Shown piece after piece: positions 14,233-23,002 of a stretch of 64,000 nucleotides of DNA. Both the position numbers and the translations under genes were made by a program. The notes under the pieces are model-generated. The model saw only the letters and a list, made by a program, of their open reading frames with translations. It was not told where the DNA came from and made no database searches. Position 1 is the first letter of the stretch. Each line of letters starts with the position of its first letter. The stretch lies in contig UQCF01000012.1 of the NCBI GenBank assembly GCA_900539465.1, forward strand, positions 1-64,000, given 5' to 3'. This DNA comes from an uncultured Ruminococcus sp. Its GTDB lineage: Bacteria > Bacillota > Clostridia > Oscillospirales > Acutalibacteraceae.

Positions 14233-16341
14233 TTGAAAGGAATAGAAAAACTTTCGGAGTGGATAACGCGCCACCCGAAGTTTATTATGACCGTTGCCCT
14301 CATTTTGCTGATACCGGCTATCATAGGCTATTTGCTCACGGGTGTAAACTATGATATTCTTTCATATTTGCCGGATGACATCAATTCGGTTCAGGGCGAA
14401 CAAATACTTGACGAATCGTTCCATAACGCTTCGAGTGCGATGCTTGTAATAGAAAATTTTGACGACAAAGACGTTGTTGCGCTCAAAGAAAAGATTATGA
14501 AGATTGACGGCGTAACAAACGTCACATGGACAGACAGCGTTATTGACACCACTGTCCCCAACAGCTCTTTGCCGAGCTTTTTGAGAAAAATCTTTTATTC
14601 TACCGACGGCAAATCAACATTGATGCTTATAAATTTTGATTCGGCAAGCGCGTCAGACAGAACAGGCTCTGCGATAAAGCAAATCCGTTCCGTGATGAAC
14701 AAGCAGTGCTTTTTGAGCGGTATGTCGGCAGTGCTGACAGACACCAAAGACCTTGCGGATTCACAGGCGCCGATATATATTGCATTCGCAATTTTCCTTG
14801 CGCTTGTGGTTATGTCGTTCACAATGGATTCTTGGGTTCTGCCGTTTGTGCTTTTGGCTTCGCTCGGTGTTGCGGTTGTTTATAACATGGGTACCAACCT
14901 GATATTCGGCGAAATATCGTTTATAACAAAGAGTATAGCCGCGATATTACAGCTCGGTGTTACCATGGACTACTCGGTATTCCTTATAGACAGATTTGAT
15001 GAGGAGCAAAGATATACCGATGACCGTTCGCTTGCAATGGGCAGAGCGGTTGCAAAAACTTTCACGGCACTCATGGGCAGCTCGCTGACAACGGTTTTCG
15101 GCTTCCTTGCAATGTGCTTTATGACATTGACACTCGGCTTTGATATTGGTATAGTTATGGCAAAGGGCGTTGCGTTCGGCATTCTGACCGTTGTTACGGT
15201 TTTGCCGTCAATGGTGCTTCTGCTTTACAAGCCCATATACCGCTTCCGTCACAAACGCTTCGTGCCGAAATTTAACGGACTTGCAAGCTTCACAACAAAG
15301 CACCGCAGAGTTTTTGCAATAATTCTTTTGGTTTTGCTTGTGCCCGCATATCTCGCACAGAGCAATGTCAGCAAATATTATGATGTTGTTTCGGGTATGC
15401 CGCAGGATTTGGACTCGATAGTGGCTCTCAACAAAATGAAAGAAGAGTTCAACATGGCAAACACGCACTTTGTTGTTATTGACGATGATGTTCCGGACGG
15501 CAAAGTGAACTCGATGATTCAGGATATTAAAGAGATTGACGGAATAGAAACGGTTGTTGCGCTGGGCGAATATGTCGGCGCGGGCATACCGAAATCCATA
15601 ATCCCCGAATCGGTTAAATCCATTGCCGAAAAAGACGGCTACCAAATGATGATGATAAATTCGGACTATTCGACCGGTACGGATGAGCTTAACGCTCAGA
15701 TAGACGAGATGAACAATGTCATAAGCAAATACACCGACAGCGGTTATCTCACCGGCGAAGGCGTTCTCACAAAAGACCTTATAAGCATAGCAAATAACGA
15801 CTTTGTTGTTACAAGCATCATCTCTACCGTGGCGATATTTATTCTTGTTGCGATATGCTTCAAGTCAATATCAATACCTTGCATACTGGTGCTTATGATA
15901 GAGCTTTCGATTTGGATTAACATCGGACTTTCATACCTCATGGGCACAGAAATATCGTTCATCACACCCACGGTTATCAACTGCGTGCAGCTCGGCGCAA
16001 CGGTTGACTACGCAATACTTATGACAACGAGGTTCCGTGAAGAAATCCGGTCCGGCAAAGATAAAAAGACCGCAATACACGACGCCGCGGCATCATCCTG
16101 CACGTCAATATTCCAGAGTGCGCTCGTTTTCTTCAGCGCAACAATAGGCGTTTATTTCATCTGCGATATAAAGATGATAAAAGAAATCTGCGAACTTCTT
16201 GCAAGAGGTTCATTCATCAGCGCAATAATGATAATGCTTGTTTTGCCGCCCGTGCTTTATATTCTTGAGGGCGTCATAAATAAAACGACATATAAATGGA
16301 GAGTATCTGATAAGGAGAGTGCAAAAAATGAAAATTCTTAA
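14233..16341 (+). CDS. MMPL/RND-family exporter
   Basis: A 702-residue membrane protein with the MMPL architecture: one N-terminal membrane helix, an extracytoplasmic domain (about residues 40-170), five helices, a second extracytoplasmic domain (about 380-505) and five more helices. The helix-4 type motif GVTMDYSVFLIDRFDEE near residue 245 and its mirror GATVDYAILMTTRFREE near 590 carry the Asp-Tyr pair used for proton coupling. Relatives move lipids or hydrophobic compounds. The start is TTG, eight bases after GGAGG. It overlaps the lipoprotein gene by 14 bases, which suggests coupled translation and joint function. The substrate is unknown. Confidence 0.9.
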   Translation: MKGIEKLSEWITRHPKFIMTVALILLIPAIIGYLLTGVNYDILSYLPDDINSVQGEQILDESFHNASSAMLVIENFDDKDVVALKEKIMKIDGVTNVTWTDSVIDTTVPNSSLPSFLRKIFYSTDGKSTLMLINFDSASASDRTGSAIKQIRSVMNKQCFLSGMSAVLTDTKDLADSQAPIYIAFAIFLALVVMSFTMDSWVLPFVLLASLGVAVVYNMGTNLIFGEISFITKSIAAILQLGVTMDYSVFLIDRFDEEQRYTDDRSLAMGRAVAKTFTALMGSSLTTVFGFLAMCFMTLTLGFDIGIVMAKGVAFGILTVVTVLPSMVLLLYKPIYRFRHKRFVPKFNGLASFTTKHRRVFAIILLVLLVPAYLAQSNVSKYYDVVSGMPQDLDSIVALNKMKEEFNMANTHFVVIDDDVPDGKVNSMIQDIKEIDGIETVVALGEYVGAGIPKSIIPESVKSIAEKDGYQMMMINSDYSTGTDELNAQIDEMNNVISKYTDSGYLTGEGVLTKDLISIANNDFVVTSIISTVAIFILVAICFKSISIPCILVLMIELSIWINIGLSYLMGTEISFITPTVINCVQLGATVDYAILMTTRFREEIRSGKDKKTAIHDAAASSCTSIFQSALVFFSATIGVYFICDIKMIKEICELLARGSFISAIMIMLVLPPVLYILEGVINKTTYKWRVSDKESAKNENS

Positions 16342-18202
16342 AAGAAGCATCGCACTTGTTCTTTGTGCCGTAATGCTGCTTTCAATGTGTGCATGCGGTA
16401 AAAAGAAAGACGAGTCGTCGTCAAAGGACGACAATTCAAATACACAGGTTCAAACGGTTTCGTATACCGATCAGCCGTCTGCCGTAACAAAATCAGAAAC
16501 GGTTTATGTTTCGATAGACTCCACCGGCAAAACCACCGCGACCACCGTTACCGACTGGCTTCACACCGACAAGGCAAAGGTAAAGGTTTATGATAAGAGC
16601 GACCTTGCCGATATAAAAAATGTTAAAACGTATGCCGACCCGGTAAAAGAGGGCGACTCCATTGTTTGGAATATGGACACAACAGACCTCTACTATACCG
16701 GCACAACCACAAAAGAAGCTCCCGTAAGCTTTGATATTAAATATTCGCTTGACGGCAAAGAGATGTCCGCAAAAGATATTGCCGGCAAAAAAGGTCATGT
16801 CGAAGTGACAATAACAATGAAAAATAATTGTTACGAAGACCGCACGGTAAACGGTAGAACACAGCGCGTATATCTGCCCGTGCTTGCCGCAGGCGGAACA
16901 ATCCTCCCCGAGAGCACCTTCACAGGCATAGATGTCAAAAACGGACTTAAATTCGGCGACGGCACAAAGCAGATAGCTGCTGTTGCAGGTGCACCCGGAC
17001 TTTGCGAGAGCCTCGGCATCACAAAGCAGGACGTTAAGGATATAGTAGGCCTTGAACTCAGCGACACATTTGTTATTTCTGCGGATACGGAATGTTTTGA
17101 GCTTTCAAACATATACTTTGCAGTAATACCTTTCACCTCTCTTGACCTTGATTTAATCGCTCCCGATTCGGTCAGCGGACTTGTAAACAACCTTGCTCAA
17201 ATTAAAAAAGTATTTTCTTGTCTTGAAAATATGGATATAAGTAGTATAATAAACTTATTATCGGGTAATGCGGGCACGGTTGAGGAGCTCACCAAAACCA
17301 TTAACGAGGCAATTGCTCTTTATGATAAAAATAAGGCTTTGCTAAAACTCGGTTCAAAATACTGCACAGACGACAACATGAAAGCTCTCAACTCACTTGC
17401 CTCTTCGCTTAACGATAAGGACTTTGCAAAAGGTCTTGAGCTTTTGAGCGGCACCAACCTTGACGCGGTTATAGAGAGCTTGCCGGAGGTCTCCAAAAAT
17501 CTCGAAAAAATTGCTCCGCTTCTCAAAAACGAAACTCTCAGCAAGGCACTTGAAATTCTCAGCAGCTCTGTTATGGTTAAATTCTTTAAAGAACTGCCCG
17601 CACTCAGCGAGAGCCTTTCATCAATTCAGAAGCTCCTCGGCAACAAAGACGTTATGGATGCGATCAAAACCCTCAGCGACCCCTCTGTTGCCGCTATGCT
17701 GCAAAAGCTCCCGGGCGTTATGAAAGACGTTGAAGCACTCGCACCTTTAATGGGCGATTTGCAAAAGGATATGTCTGACCCCGAGGTTCAGAAAGCAGTA
17801 GAAAATCTGCCGCAGACCATGAAGGCCATTTCAAAGCTTTTGAATACGGTAGATAAAAACAGCGATGTTATTGATAAGCTCGTTTCGTTCGCTTCTGACG
17901 AAAACGTTAAAGAGCTTGTAGAAATTCTCGGCGAGTCCGATATTGACGTAGAAGAACTCAGCAAAAAATTCTCTTCACTTGTAGATAATGCAGACACGGT
18001 TGCCGCAAATGCAAAAGAGTGGCTCTCATTCGGCGAAAGCTACGGTGTTCTTACACAGAGCACAGACGCTCAGCAGACCAATGTTGTGTTCATTTACAAC
18101 ACACCCACAATAGATAAACCTGCCGTACAGGAAGAAAAGACCGAACAGGAAGAAACTCACTGGTACACAAGAATTCTTGACCTGTTCAGAAGAAAGGATT
18201 AG
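16328..18202 (+). CDS. Large lipoprotein with tandem 38-residue helical repeats, MMPL partner
   Basis: A 624-residue secreted lipoprotein. The signal is MKILKRSIALVLCAVMLLSM followed by CAC, with the acylated cysteine near residue 21-23. A beta-rich N-terminal part reaches about residue 290. Then come helical repeats that begin with LPEV, LPAL, LPGV and LPQT between about residues 386 and 500, the first three about 38 residues apart, with a recurring LP..(8)..I..LL..N pattern. The ATG at 16328 follows AAGGAGAG; the upstream GTG is rejected. The gene overlaps the MMPL exporter, so the protein is probably its extracytoplasmic partner. I do not recognise a named family. Confidence 0.75.
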   Translation: MKILKRSIALVLCAVMLLSMCACGKKKDESSSKDDNSNTQVQTVSYTDQPSAVTKSETVYVSIDSTGKTTATTVTDWLHTDKAKVKVYDKSDLADIKNVKTYADPVKEGDSIVWNMDTTDLYYTGTTTKEAPVSFDIKYSLDGKEMSAKDIAGKKGHVEVTITMKNNCYEDRTVNGRTQRVYLPVLAAGGTILPESTFTGIDVKNGLKFGDGTKQIAAVAGAPGLCESLGITKQDVKDIVGLELSDTFVISADTECFELSNIYFAVIPFTSLDLDLIAPDSVSGLVNNLAQIKKVFSCLENMDISSIINLLSGNAGTVEELTKTINEAIALYDKNKALLKLGSKYCTDDNMKALNSLASSLNDKDFAKGLELLSGTNLDAVIESLPEVSKNLEKIAPLLKNETLSKALEILSSSVMVKFFKELPALSESLSSIQKLLGNKDVMDAIKTLSDPSVAAMLQKLPGVMKDVEALAPLMGDLQKDMSDPEVQKAVENLPQTMKAISKLLNTVDKNSDVIDKLVSFASDENVKELVEILGESDIDVEELSKKFSSLVDNADTVAANAKEWLSFGESYGVLTQSTDAQQTNVVFIYNTPTIDKPAVQEEKTEQEETHWYTRILDLFRRKD

Positions 18203-18207
18203 TTTTT

Positions 18208-19698
18208 ATGGCATCAAAAAGAATATCCAAAACAGAAATGCTCAAAGAAATAAAACAGATGAATTCTTTCGGCACAAGACTGACGGGAAGCAAGGGTCAG
18301 CTTGATTTTATTGAGCATCTCAAGTCCGAAATCAGAGATATGGGGCTTGAGATTTACAGCGACCCGTTTTATTTTAAAAGATGGGAAGAGGACGAAGCTT
18401 CTTTGCAGATTTTCGGATTTAACGGTCCTGAGGATATTCAGATTTCATCGGTGTTCCCATATTCCGGCGAGACAAAAGAGAACGGTATAACATCAGAGCT
18501 CTATTATGTCGGCGATAAAATAAGCGGTTTTGCAGGTGCAAAAGACAAAATTGCCGTTGTAGAGATTTCAGAGATAAATTCCATACCCAGCGAGGTGGCT
18601 TTTGATAAGCGCTCATCTTACCCCGATGATGTTCAGCTCCCGGCAAATTATAACGGACCCGTTGCCACAACATTTGTTAAATTTCAGTATGCGCGCCTTG
18701 CAAAGCTTCGCGGCGCAAGAGCTGTTATATTTATCTGGAAGGGTATGAACAGCGACGCCGTAAAAGGTCAGTACCTGCCGTTTATACTTGATTATCAGGG
18801 CATACCCGCGGTGTGGGTCAGCGAAGATGTGGGCAAAACGGTACTTGAAGCGGCACAGGGTCACAGAACCGCAACCTTAAAGCTGACCGCAAAAACCGAC
18901 AGGCACGCTTATACGGAAACATTCTATTGTATGCTCAAGGGCGAGAGCGACAAAGAGACAGTCATTGTCAACACTCACACCGACGGCACAAACTGCGTTG
19001 AAGAAAACGGTCCTGTTGCCATGCTTCAGCTTATAAAGGCTCTTAAAGATAAAAAATTAGAGAGAACGCATATATTTGTGTTTGTAACAGGTCACTTCCG
19101 CCTGCCGAGATTTAAAGATATTGACGGCGGCGGAATACAGGCAACGTCAAAATGGCTCGCCATGCACAGAGATTTGTGGGACGGCAAGCAGGGTCACCTG
19201 AAAGCGGTTGCGGGTGTTTCGATAGAACACCTCGGCTGCAAAGAGTGGTCGGTTGTTGACGGCGAATACAAAGAGACGGGACCTGTTCAGACAGAGCTTG
19301 TATACACAGGCAACATGACTCTTGACGATCTTTATATGGATACCGTTAAAGAGCGTGAAAATGTTAAGACTATGACGCTCAGAGGTCACAATTTTTTGCA
19401 TTTCGGCGAGGGTCAGCCGCTGTTCAACGCCGGCATACCCGAAATATCGCTTGTAACCGCGCCGGATTATCTGTGTGTAGTCAGCGACAGCCATGAGATG
19501 GAAAAATTTGATATAGACCTCATGTATGACCAGACCAAGACTTTCTATTCCATAATTAAAAAGCTCGATACCATGAGCAAAAAAGAAATCGGCGATTGTG
19601 ACAATTATTCATTGGTAACGGGCAAGAGCGTTTCGGGCAGAAGCGACATAAATATTTCTGCTCTTAAAAAGAAAGTTTTGTCTGTAATAAAAAAATAA
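18208..19698 (+). CDS. Divergent M28-type peptidase-like protein with PA domain
   Basis: A 496-residue protein without a signal peptide. Residues 90-230 look like a protease-associated (PA) insert, and the flanking parts resemble the M28 zinc peptidase fold. NTHTDGTNCVEENG (near 250) supplies a His-x-Asp metal pair, and SDSHE near 430 a late histidine. The usual acidic EE pair that activates water is replaced by VTGHF (near 290), and GVSIEHLGC follows near 335. The metal site is therefore altered and the activity open: aminopeptidase, another amidohydrolase, or a binding protein. It starts five bases after the lipoprotein gene with a good AAAGGA ribosome binding site. Confidence 0.65.
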   Translation: MASKRISKTEMLKEIKQMNSFGTRLTGSKGQLDFIEHLKSEIRDMGLEIYSDPFYFKRWEEDEASLQIFGFNGPEDIQISSVFPYSGETKENGITSELYYVGDKISGFAGAKDKIAVVEISEINSIPSEVAFDKRSSYPDDVQLPANYNGPVATTFVKFQYARLAKLRGARAVIFIWKGMNSDAVKGQYLPFILDYQGIPAVWVSEDVGKTVLEAAQGHRTATLKLTAKTDRHAYTETFYCMLKGESDKETVIVNTHTDGTNCVEENGPVAMLQLIKALKDKKLERTHIFVFVTGHFRLPRFKDIDGGGIQATSKWLAMHRDLWDGKQGHLKAVAGVSIEHLGCKEWSVVDGEYKETGPVQTELVYTGNMTLDDLYMDTVKERENVKTMTLRGHNFLHFGEGQPLFNAGIPEISLVTAPDYLCVVSDSHEMEKFDIDLMYDQTKTFYSIIKKLDTMSKKEIGDCDNYSLVTGKSVSGRSDINISALKKKVLSVIKK

Positions 19699-19718
19699 AC
19701 CGGGCAGGATGTGTATTT

Positions 19719-20525
19719 ATGCTTAAAAGGATTATCTCGGCCGTGGTGCTTCTTGCACTCGTGGCAGTATGTTTTGTTTTATCAACCGAAACGGCTGTTT
19801 TGCTGATAGTCGTGTGCGGCGTTCTGTGCTGCTTTGAGCTGGGCAACGCACTTAAAAAGCTTGAGCGCAACCCGGTTGCACCGCTCGCATTTGCATTCGT
19901 TATCGGCTCGGCTTTGATAATATATTTTAAGCTGTCGCTTGTTTTGCTTGTGGCACTTTTAGGTGCGATATTCCTTGCAGATTTTGTAATCTGCATGGCT
20001 TCAAAAAAATATACCGCGCAGGATGCGCTCGCAACACTCGGTATGCTTATATATCCGTGTTTGCCGGTGGTTGCGGTTGTTTATATATGCACGCTGCCGT
20101 CGCCTTTGTGGGTGGTTGTTTTCCTCACGGGATTTTTAAGCGCGGTAAGCTGCGACACATTCGCACTCTTCGGCGGCATGGCGTTCGGCAAACATAAGCT
20201 TGCACCGACGGTCAGCCCCAAAAAGACTATTGAAGGCTCGGTTTCCGGCATGGTCGTCACCGTGGCAATCTCTGCCGGCGCATGGCTGCTGTTTAAAGAT
20301 TATATAGACTGCAATATGTGGCTTTATATGCTCACGGTGCTTATCTGCACGGTAACATCTCAAATCGGCGACCTCTCCGCTTCGTTTATAAAACGAGAGG
20401 CGGGTATAAAAGATTTTGGCAATCTTATCCCCGGCCACGGCGGAATGCTTGACAGAATAGACAGCATAATTTTCTCGGTACCCACAGCGTATGTTTTTCT
20501 TTACCTGTTTGAGAAAATAAAGTGA
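19719..20525 (+). CDS. cdsA: Phosphatidate cytidylyltransferase
   Basis: A 268-residue integral membrane enzyme with about eight helices that makes CDP-diacylglycerol from CTP and phosphatidic acid, the branch point for anionic phospholipids. The C-terminal family signature is plain: SASFIKREAGIKDFG followed by NLIPGHGGMLDRIDS near residues 215-250. Cytosolic KKTIEGS is also present. It precedes a lipid-kinase-like gene whose product could recycle diacylglycerol into phosphatidic acid, the CdsA substrate. Unusually, it is not beside uppS, dxr or rseP here, so this may be a second copy or a relocated gene. Confidence 0.93.
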   Translation: MLKRIISAVVLLALVAVCFVLSTETAVLLIVVCGVLCCFELGNALKKLERNPVAPLAFAFVIGSALIIYFKLSLVLLVALLGAIFLADFVICMASKKYTAQDALATLGMLIYPCLPVVAVVYICTLPSPLWVVVFLTGFLSAVSCDTFALFGGMAFGKHKLAPTVSPKKTIEGSVSGMVVTVAISAGAWLLFKDYIDCNMWLYMLTVLICTVTSQIGDLSASFIKREAGIKDFGNLIPGHGGMLDRIDSIIFSVPTAYVFLYLFEKIK

Positions 20526-20542
20526 TAAAGGCGGATTATACC

Positions 20543-21544
20543 ATGAAAAAACTACTTATGGTTTTTAACCCCAAGGCGGGCAAAAACAGCACAAGAGAAA
20601 AGCATGACGATATTCTTCGCGTGTTCAGAGAATACGGATTGGAAGTAACCGAAAAAACAACCACCTGCGTGGGCGATGCGACAGAAATAGTAAAACATAA
20701 CCACAAAGGTCACGCGGCAATAATTTGCTGCGGCGGTGACGGCACGTTTAACGAGGTTATAAACGGAGTTATGGCATCGGGTGCGGATATTCCGATAATG
20801 TATATCCCCATGGGCTCAACAAACGACCTTGCAAACACCGTCGGAGTTACCAAAGATATAAACTCCCAGGTTGAGCTGTTTTTAAACGGCAGCATAAAAA
20901 GCTACGATGTCGGAAGCTTTAACGACACTCACTTTACATATGTTGCTTCATTCGGCGTAGGTACGGACGTATCTTATATGACCTCGCAGAAAATGAAAAA
21001 TATTCTCGGTCATGCGGCATATATTTTAAACGGCTTTGTGTTTAATCTGCCGCACCAGATAAAAAATCTGAAGCCGCATCACATGGTTATAGAGTATGAC
21101 GGCGGCGTTATTGACGATGATTTCTTCTTCGGCGCAATTTCTAACACAAACGAGGTTGCAGGCCTTTTTAAGTTTGATAACTGCGATGTTAAGCTCAACG
21201 ACGGTTTGTTTGAGGTTATACTCGTAAGAAAGCTCAAAAATGTGCCCGATGCGTTCTATCTTCTCAAAAAGATAAGGGATCAGGATTATGACGGCGACAG
21301 AATTATCACATTCAAAACATCAAAAATGAAGATGATTTGCGATGAGGAGCTGGCATGGACTCTTGACGGCGAATTCGGCGGAAAGCACAGTATTGTAAAT
21401 ATCGGCATAGAGCCGAGCGCGGTTAAAATAGTTGCTCCGCACAGCAAATATTTTATATCCGATAAGCCTGTAAAGGACGAAGAGGAAAACGAAGACGTTT
21501 TTTATGAAGAAGAGCAGGAGCTTGCCAAGGCAGGCAGAAAATAA
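20543..21544 (+). CDS. Diacylglycerol kinase/YegS-type lipid kinase
   Basis: A 333-residue enzyme of the DAGK catalytic family. The phosphate-binding segment NPKAGKNS is at residues 9-16, the nucleotide motif CCGGDGTFNEVINGV is near 65-80, and PMGSTNDLANT lies near 95. The C-terminal half has the DGD/E-type SLK fold (LDGEFGGK near 280). It phosphorylates diacylglycerol or a related lipid, and with cdsA next to it would return lipid turnover products to phospholipid synthesis. I chose the ATG at 20543, eight bases after AAAGGCGG, rather than the GTG that overlaps the cdsA stop. The acidic tail is poorly conserved. Confidence 0.88.
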   Translation: MKKLLMVFNPKAGKNSTREKHDDILRVFREYGLEVTEKTTTCVGDATEIVKHNHKGHAAIICCGGDGTFNEVINGVMASGADIPIMYIPMGSTNDLANTVGVTKDINSQVELFLNGSIKSYDVGSFNDTHFTYVASFGVGTDVSYMTSQKMKNILGHAAYILNGFVFNLPHQIKNLKPHHMVIEYDGGVIDDDFFFGAISNTNEVAGLFKFDNCDVKLNDGLFEVILVRKLKNVPDAFYLLKKIRDQDYDGDRIITFKTSKMKMICDEELAWTLDGEFGGKHSIVNIGIEPSAVKIVAPHSKYFISDKPVKDEEENEDVFYEEEQELAKAGRK

Positions 21545-21552
21545 AACCCAAC

Positions 21553-21586
21553 GGCAGTGGCAAAGATGTCACTGCCTTATTTTTTG
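21553..21586 (+). terminator. Intrinsic terminator
   Basis: A 10-bp stem (21553-21562 with 21567-21576, one G-T pair) with an AAGA loop leads into TTATTTTTT. It closes the M28/cdsA/lipid-kinase group. Confidence 0.9.
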
Positions 21587-21602
21587 GAAGCTCAGGATAA
21601 TA

Positions 21603-21620
21603 TTGTTAAAAAATTCACAA
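21603..21620 (+). promoter_or_regulatory. Rex-box-like operator before the alcohol dehydrogenase
   Basis: An 18-base palindrome, TTGTTAA-AAAA-TTCACAA, differs by one position from the clostridial Rex consensus (TTGTTAA-N4-TTAACAA). It lies 17 bases upstream of the -35. Iron alcohol dehydrogenases are classic Rex targets, so redox (NADH/NAD) control is likely. Confidence 0.65.
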
Positions 21621-21637
21621 AATATTTTCTAAACATA

Positions 21638-21666
21638 TTGATTTTGTTTTTTACTTTTGTTATAAT
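21638..21666 (+). promoter_or_regulatory. Sigma-A promoter of the alcohol dehydrogenase
   Basis: TTGATT (21638-21643) and a perfect TATAAT (21661-21666) are 17 bp apart. Transcription would start near 21673. Confidence 0.85.
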
Positions 21667-21674
21667 AATTTCAG

Positions 21675-21696
21675 CGGCAGAGCAATGCCGTTTTTT
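21675..21696 (+). terminator. Small leader hairpin with T tract
   Basis: A 5-bp stem CGGCA/TGCCG with a 6-base loop is followed by TTTTTT. It lies at the very 5' end of the alcohol dehydrogenase mRNA, so it may protect the transcript or act as a promoter-proximal attenuator rather than as an ordinary terminator. Confidence 0.4.
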
Positions 21697-21740
21697 AAAG
21701 GAATATTATGTTAAAAAATTAACAATCAGGAGGCTTTGTT

Positions 21741-22958
21741 ATGGCACGTTTTACTTTACCGAGAGACATTTATCACGGCAAGGGAGCACTTGAAGCTCTC
21801 AAAAACTTCAAAGGCAAAAAAGCGATGATCTGCGTAGGCGGCGGCTCAATGAAGCGTTTTGGATTTTTGGACAAAGCGGTTTCATACCTTAAAGAAGCCG
21901 GCATGGAGGTTGAACTGTTTGAGGGTATAGAACCCGACCCGTCGGTTGATACGGTCATGAGGGGCGCAGAAGCCATGCTTAAATTTGAACCTGACTGGAT
22001 TGTTGCCATAGGCGGCGGCTCACCCATTGACGCGGCAAAGGCAATGTGGATTAAATACGAGTATCCCGATATTACGTTTGATGAGATGTGCAAGGTTTTC
22101 GGCATACCCACACTTCGCAAAAAGGCACATTTCTGCGCCATTTCTTCAACATCGGGCACTGCAACAGAGGTTACGGCATTTTCTATAATTACCGATTATG
22201 AGAAAGGTATAAAATACCCGATTGCCGATTTTGAAATAACGCCCGACGTTGCCATTGTTGACCCCGAGCTTGCCGAAACAATGCCCAAAAAGCTTGTGGC
22301 ACACACAGGCATGGACGCAATAACCCACGCGATAGAGGCTTATGTTTCTACCGCAAACAGCGATTATACGGACCCGCTCGCACTTTATGCAATCAAGATG
22401 ATTCAAAATGATTTGGTCGGCTCTTATAACGGCGACATGTCAAAGCGCGACAGTATGCACAACGCCCAGTGCCTTGCGGGCATGGCATTCTCAAATGCAC
22501 TGCTCGGCATAGTTCACTCAATGGCTCACAAAACCGGCGCGGCGTTTGCGGATTGCGGCGCACATATTATTCACGGCGCGGCAAACGCTATGTATCTGCC
22601 AAAGGTCATTGCCTTTAATGCAAAGGACGAGACTGCGGCAAAGCGCTATGCCGTTATAGCGGATTATATGGGTCTCGGAGGCGAAACTACCGGTGAGAAA
22701 ATAAAGCTTCTCATAACATATCTTCGCCGGATGAATGATGATTTGAATATTCCGCACTCCATCGGCACTTACGGCGCAGACGGCTACCCCACAGAAAAAG
22801 GTTTTGTCCCCGAGGACGTATTCCTTGGAAGATTGCCAGAGATAGCCAAGAATGCAATCGGCGATGCCTGCACAGGCTCCAACCCGAGAATCCCGACGCA
22901 GGAGGAAATGGAAAAACTCCTCAAGTGTTGCTATTATGACACAGAAGTTGATTTTTAA
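21741..22958 (+). CDS. Iron-containing alcohol dehydrogenase
   Basis: A 405-residue group III alcohol dehydrogenase that interconverts an aldehyde and an alcohol with NAD(P)H in the cytoplasm. The nucleotide-binding motif GGGSPIDAAKAMW is at about residues 93-105. The metal ligands fall in GMDAITHAIEAYVS (Asp, His, near 195), HSMAHKTGAAF (near 260) and AHIIHGAANA (near 275). The closest relatives by motif are butanol/ethanol dehydrogenases and the C-terminal half of AdhE. It is a single-gene unit with its own promoter, a Rex-like operator, a GGAGG ribosome binding site and a terminator. The physiological substrate cannot be read from sequence. Confidence 0.92.
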   Translation: MARFTLPRDIYHGKGALEALKNFKGKKAMICVGGGSMKRFGFLDKAVSYLKEAGMEVELFEGIEPDPSVDTVMRGAEAMLKFEPDWIVAIGGGSPIDAAKAMWIKYEYPDITFDEMCKVFGIPTLRKKAHFCAISSTSGTATEVTAFSIITDYEKGIKYPIADFEITPDVAIVDPELAETMPKKLVAHTGMDAITHAIEAYVSTANSDYTDPLALYAIKMIQNDLVGSYNGDMSKRDSMHNAQCLAGMAFSNALLGIVHSMAHKTGAAFADCGAHIIHGAANAMYLPKVIAFNAKDETAAKRYAVIADYMGLGGETTGEKIKLLITYLRRMNDDLNIPHSIGTYGADGYPTEKGFVPEDVFLGRLPEIAKNAIGDACTGSNPRIPTQEEMEKLLKCCYYDTEVDF

Positions 22959-22970
22959 ACGTAAACAGAT

Positions 22971-23000
22971 AAAGAGCCACAGTTTCGGCTGCGGCTCTTT
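22971..23000. terminator. Bidirectional terminator between convergent genes
   Basis: AAAGAGCCACAG (22971-22982) pairs with CTGCGGCTCTTT (22989-23000), with one internal A/C mismatch and a 6-base loop. T tracts occur on both strands, serving the alcohol dehydrogenase (+) and znuB (-). Confidence 0.88.
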
Positions 23001-23002
23001 TG

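Noticed and set aside
21557..21793. Open frame of 78 codons before the alcohol dehydrogenase
   Set aside because: It runs through a terminator, a promoter and the start of the real gene, and lacks a ribosome binding site.
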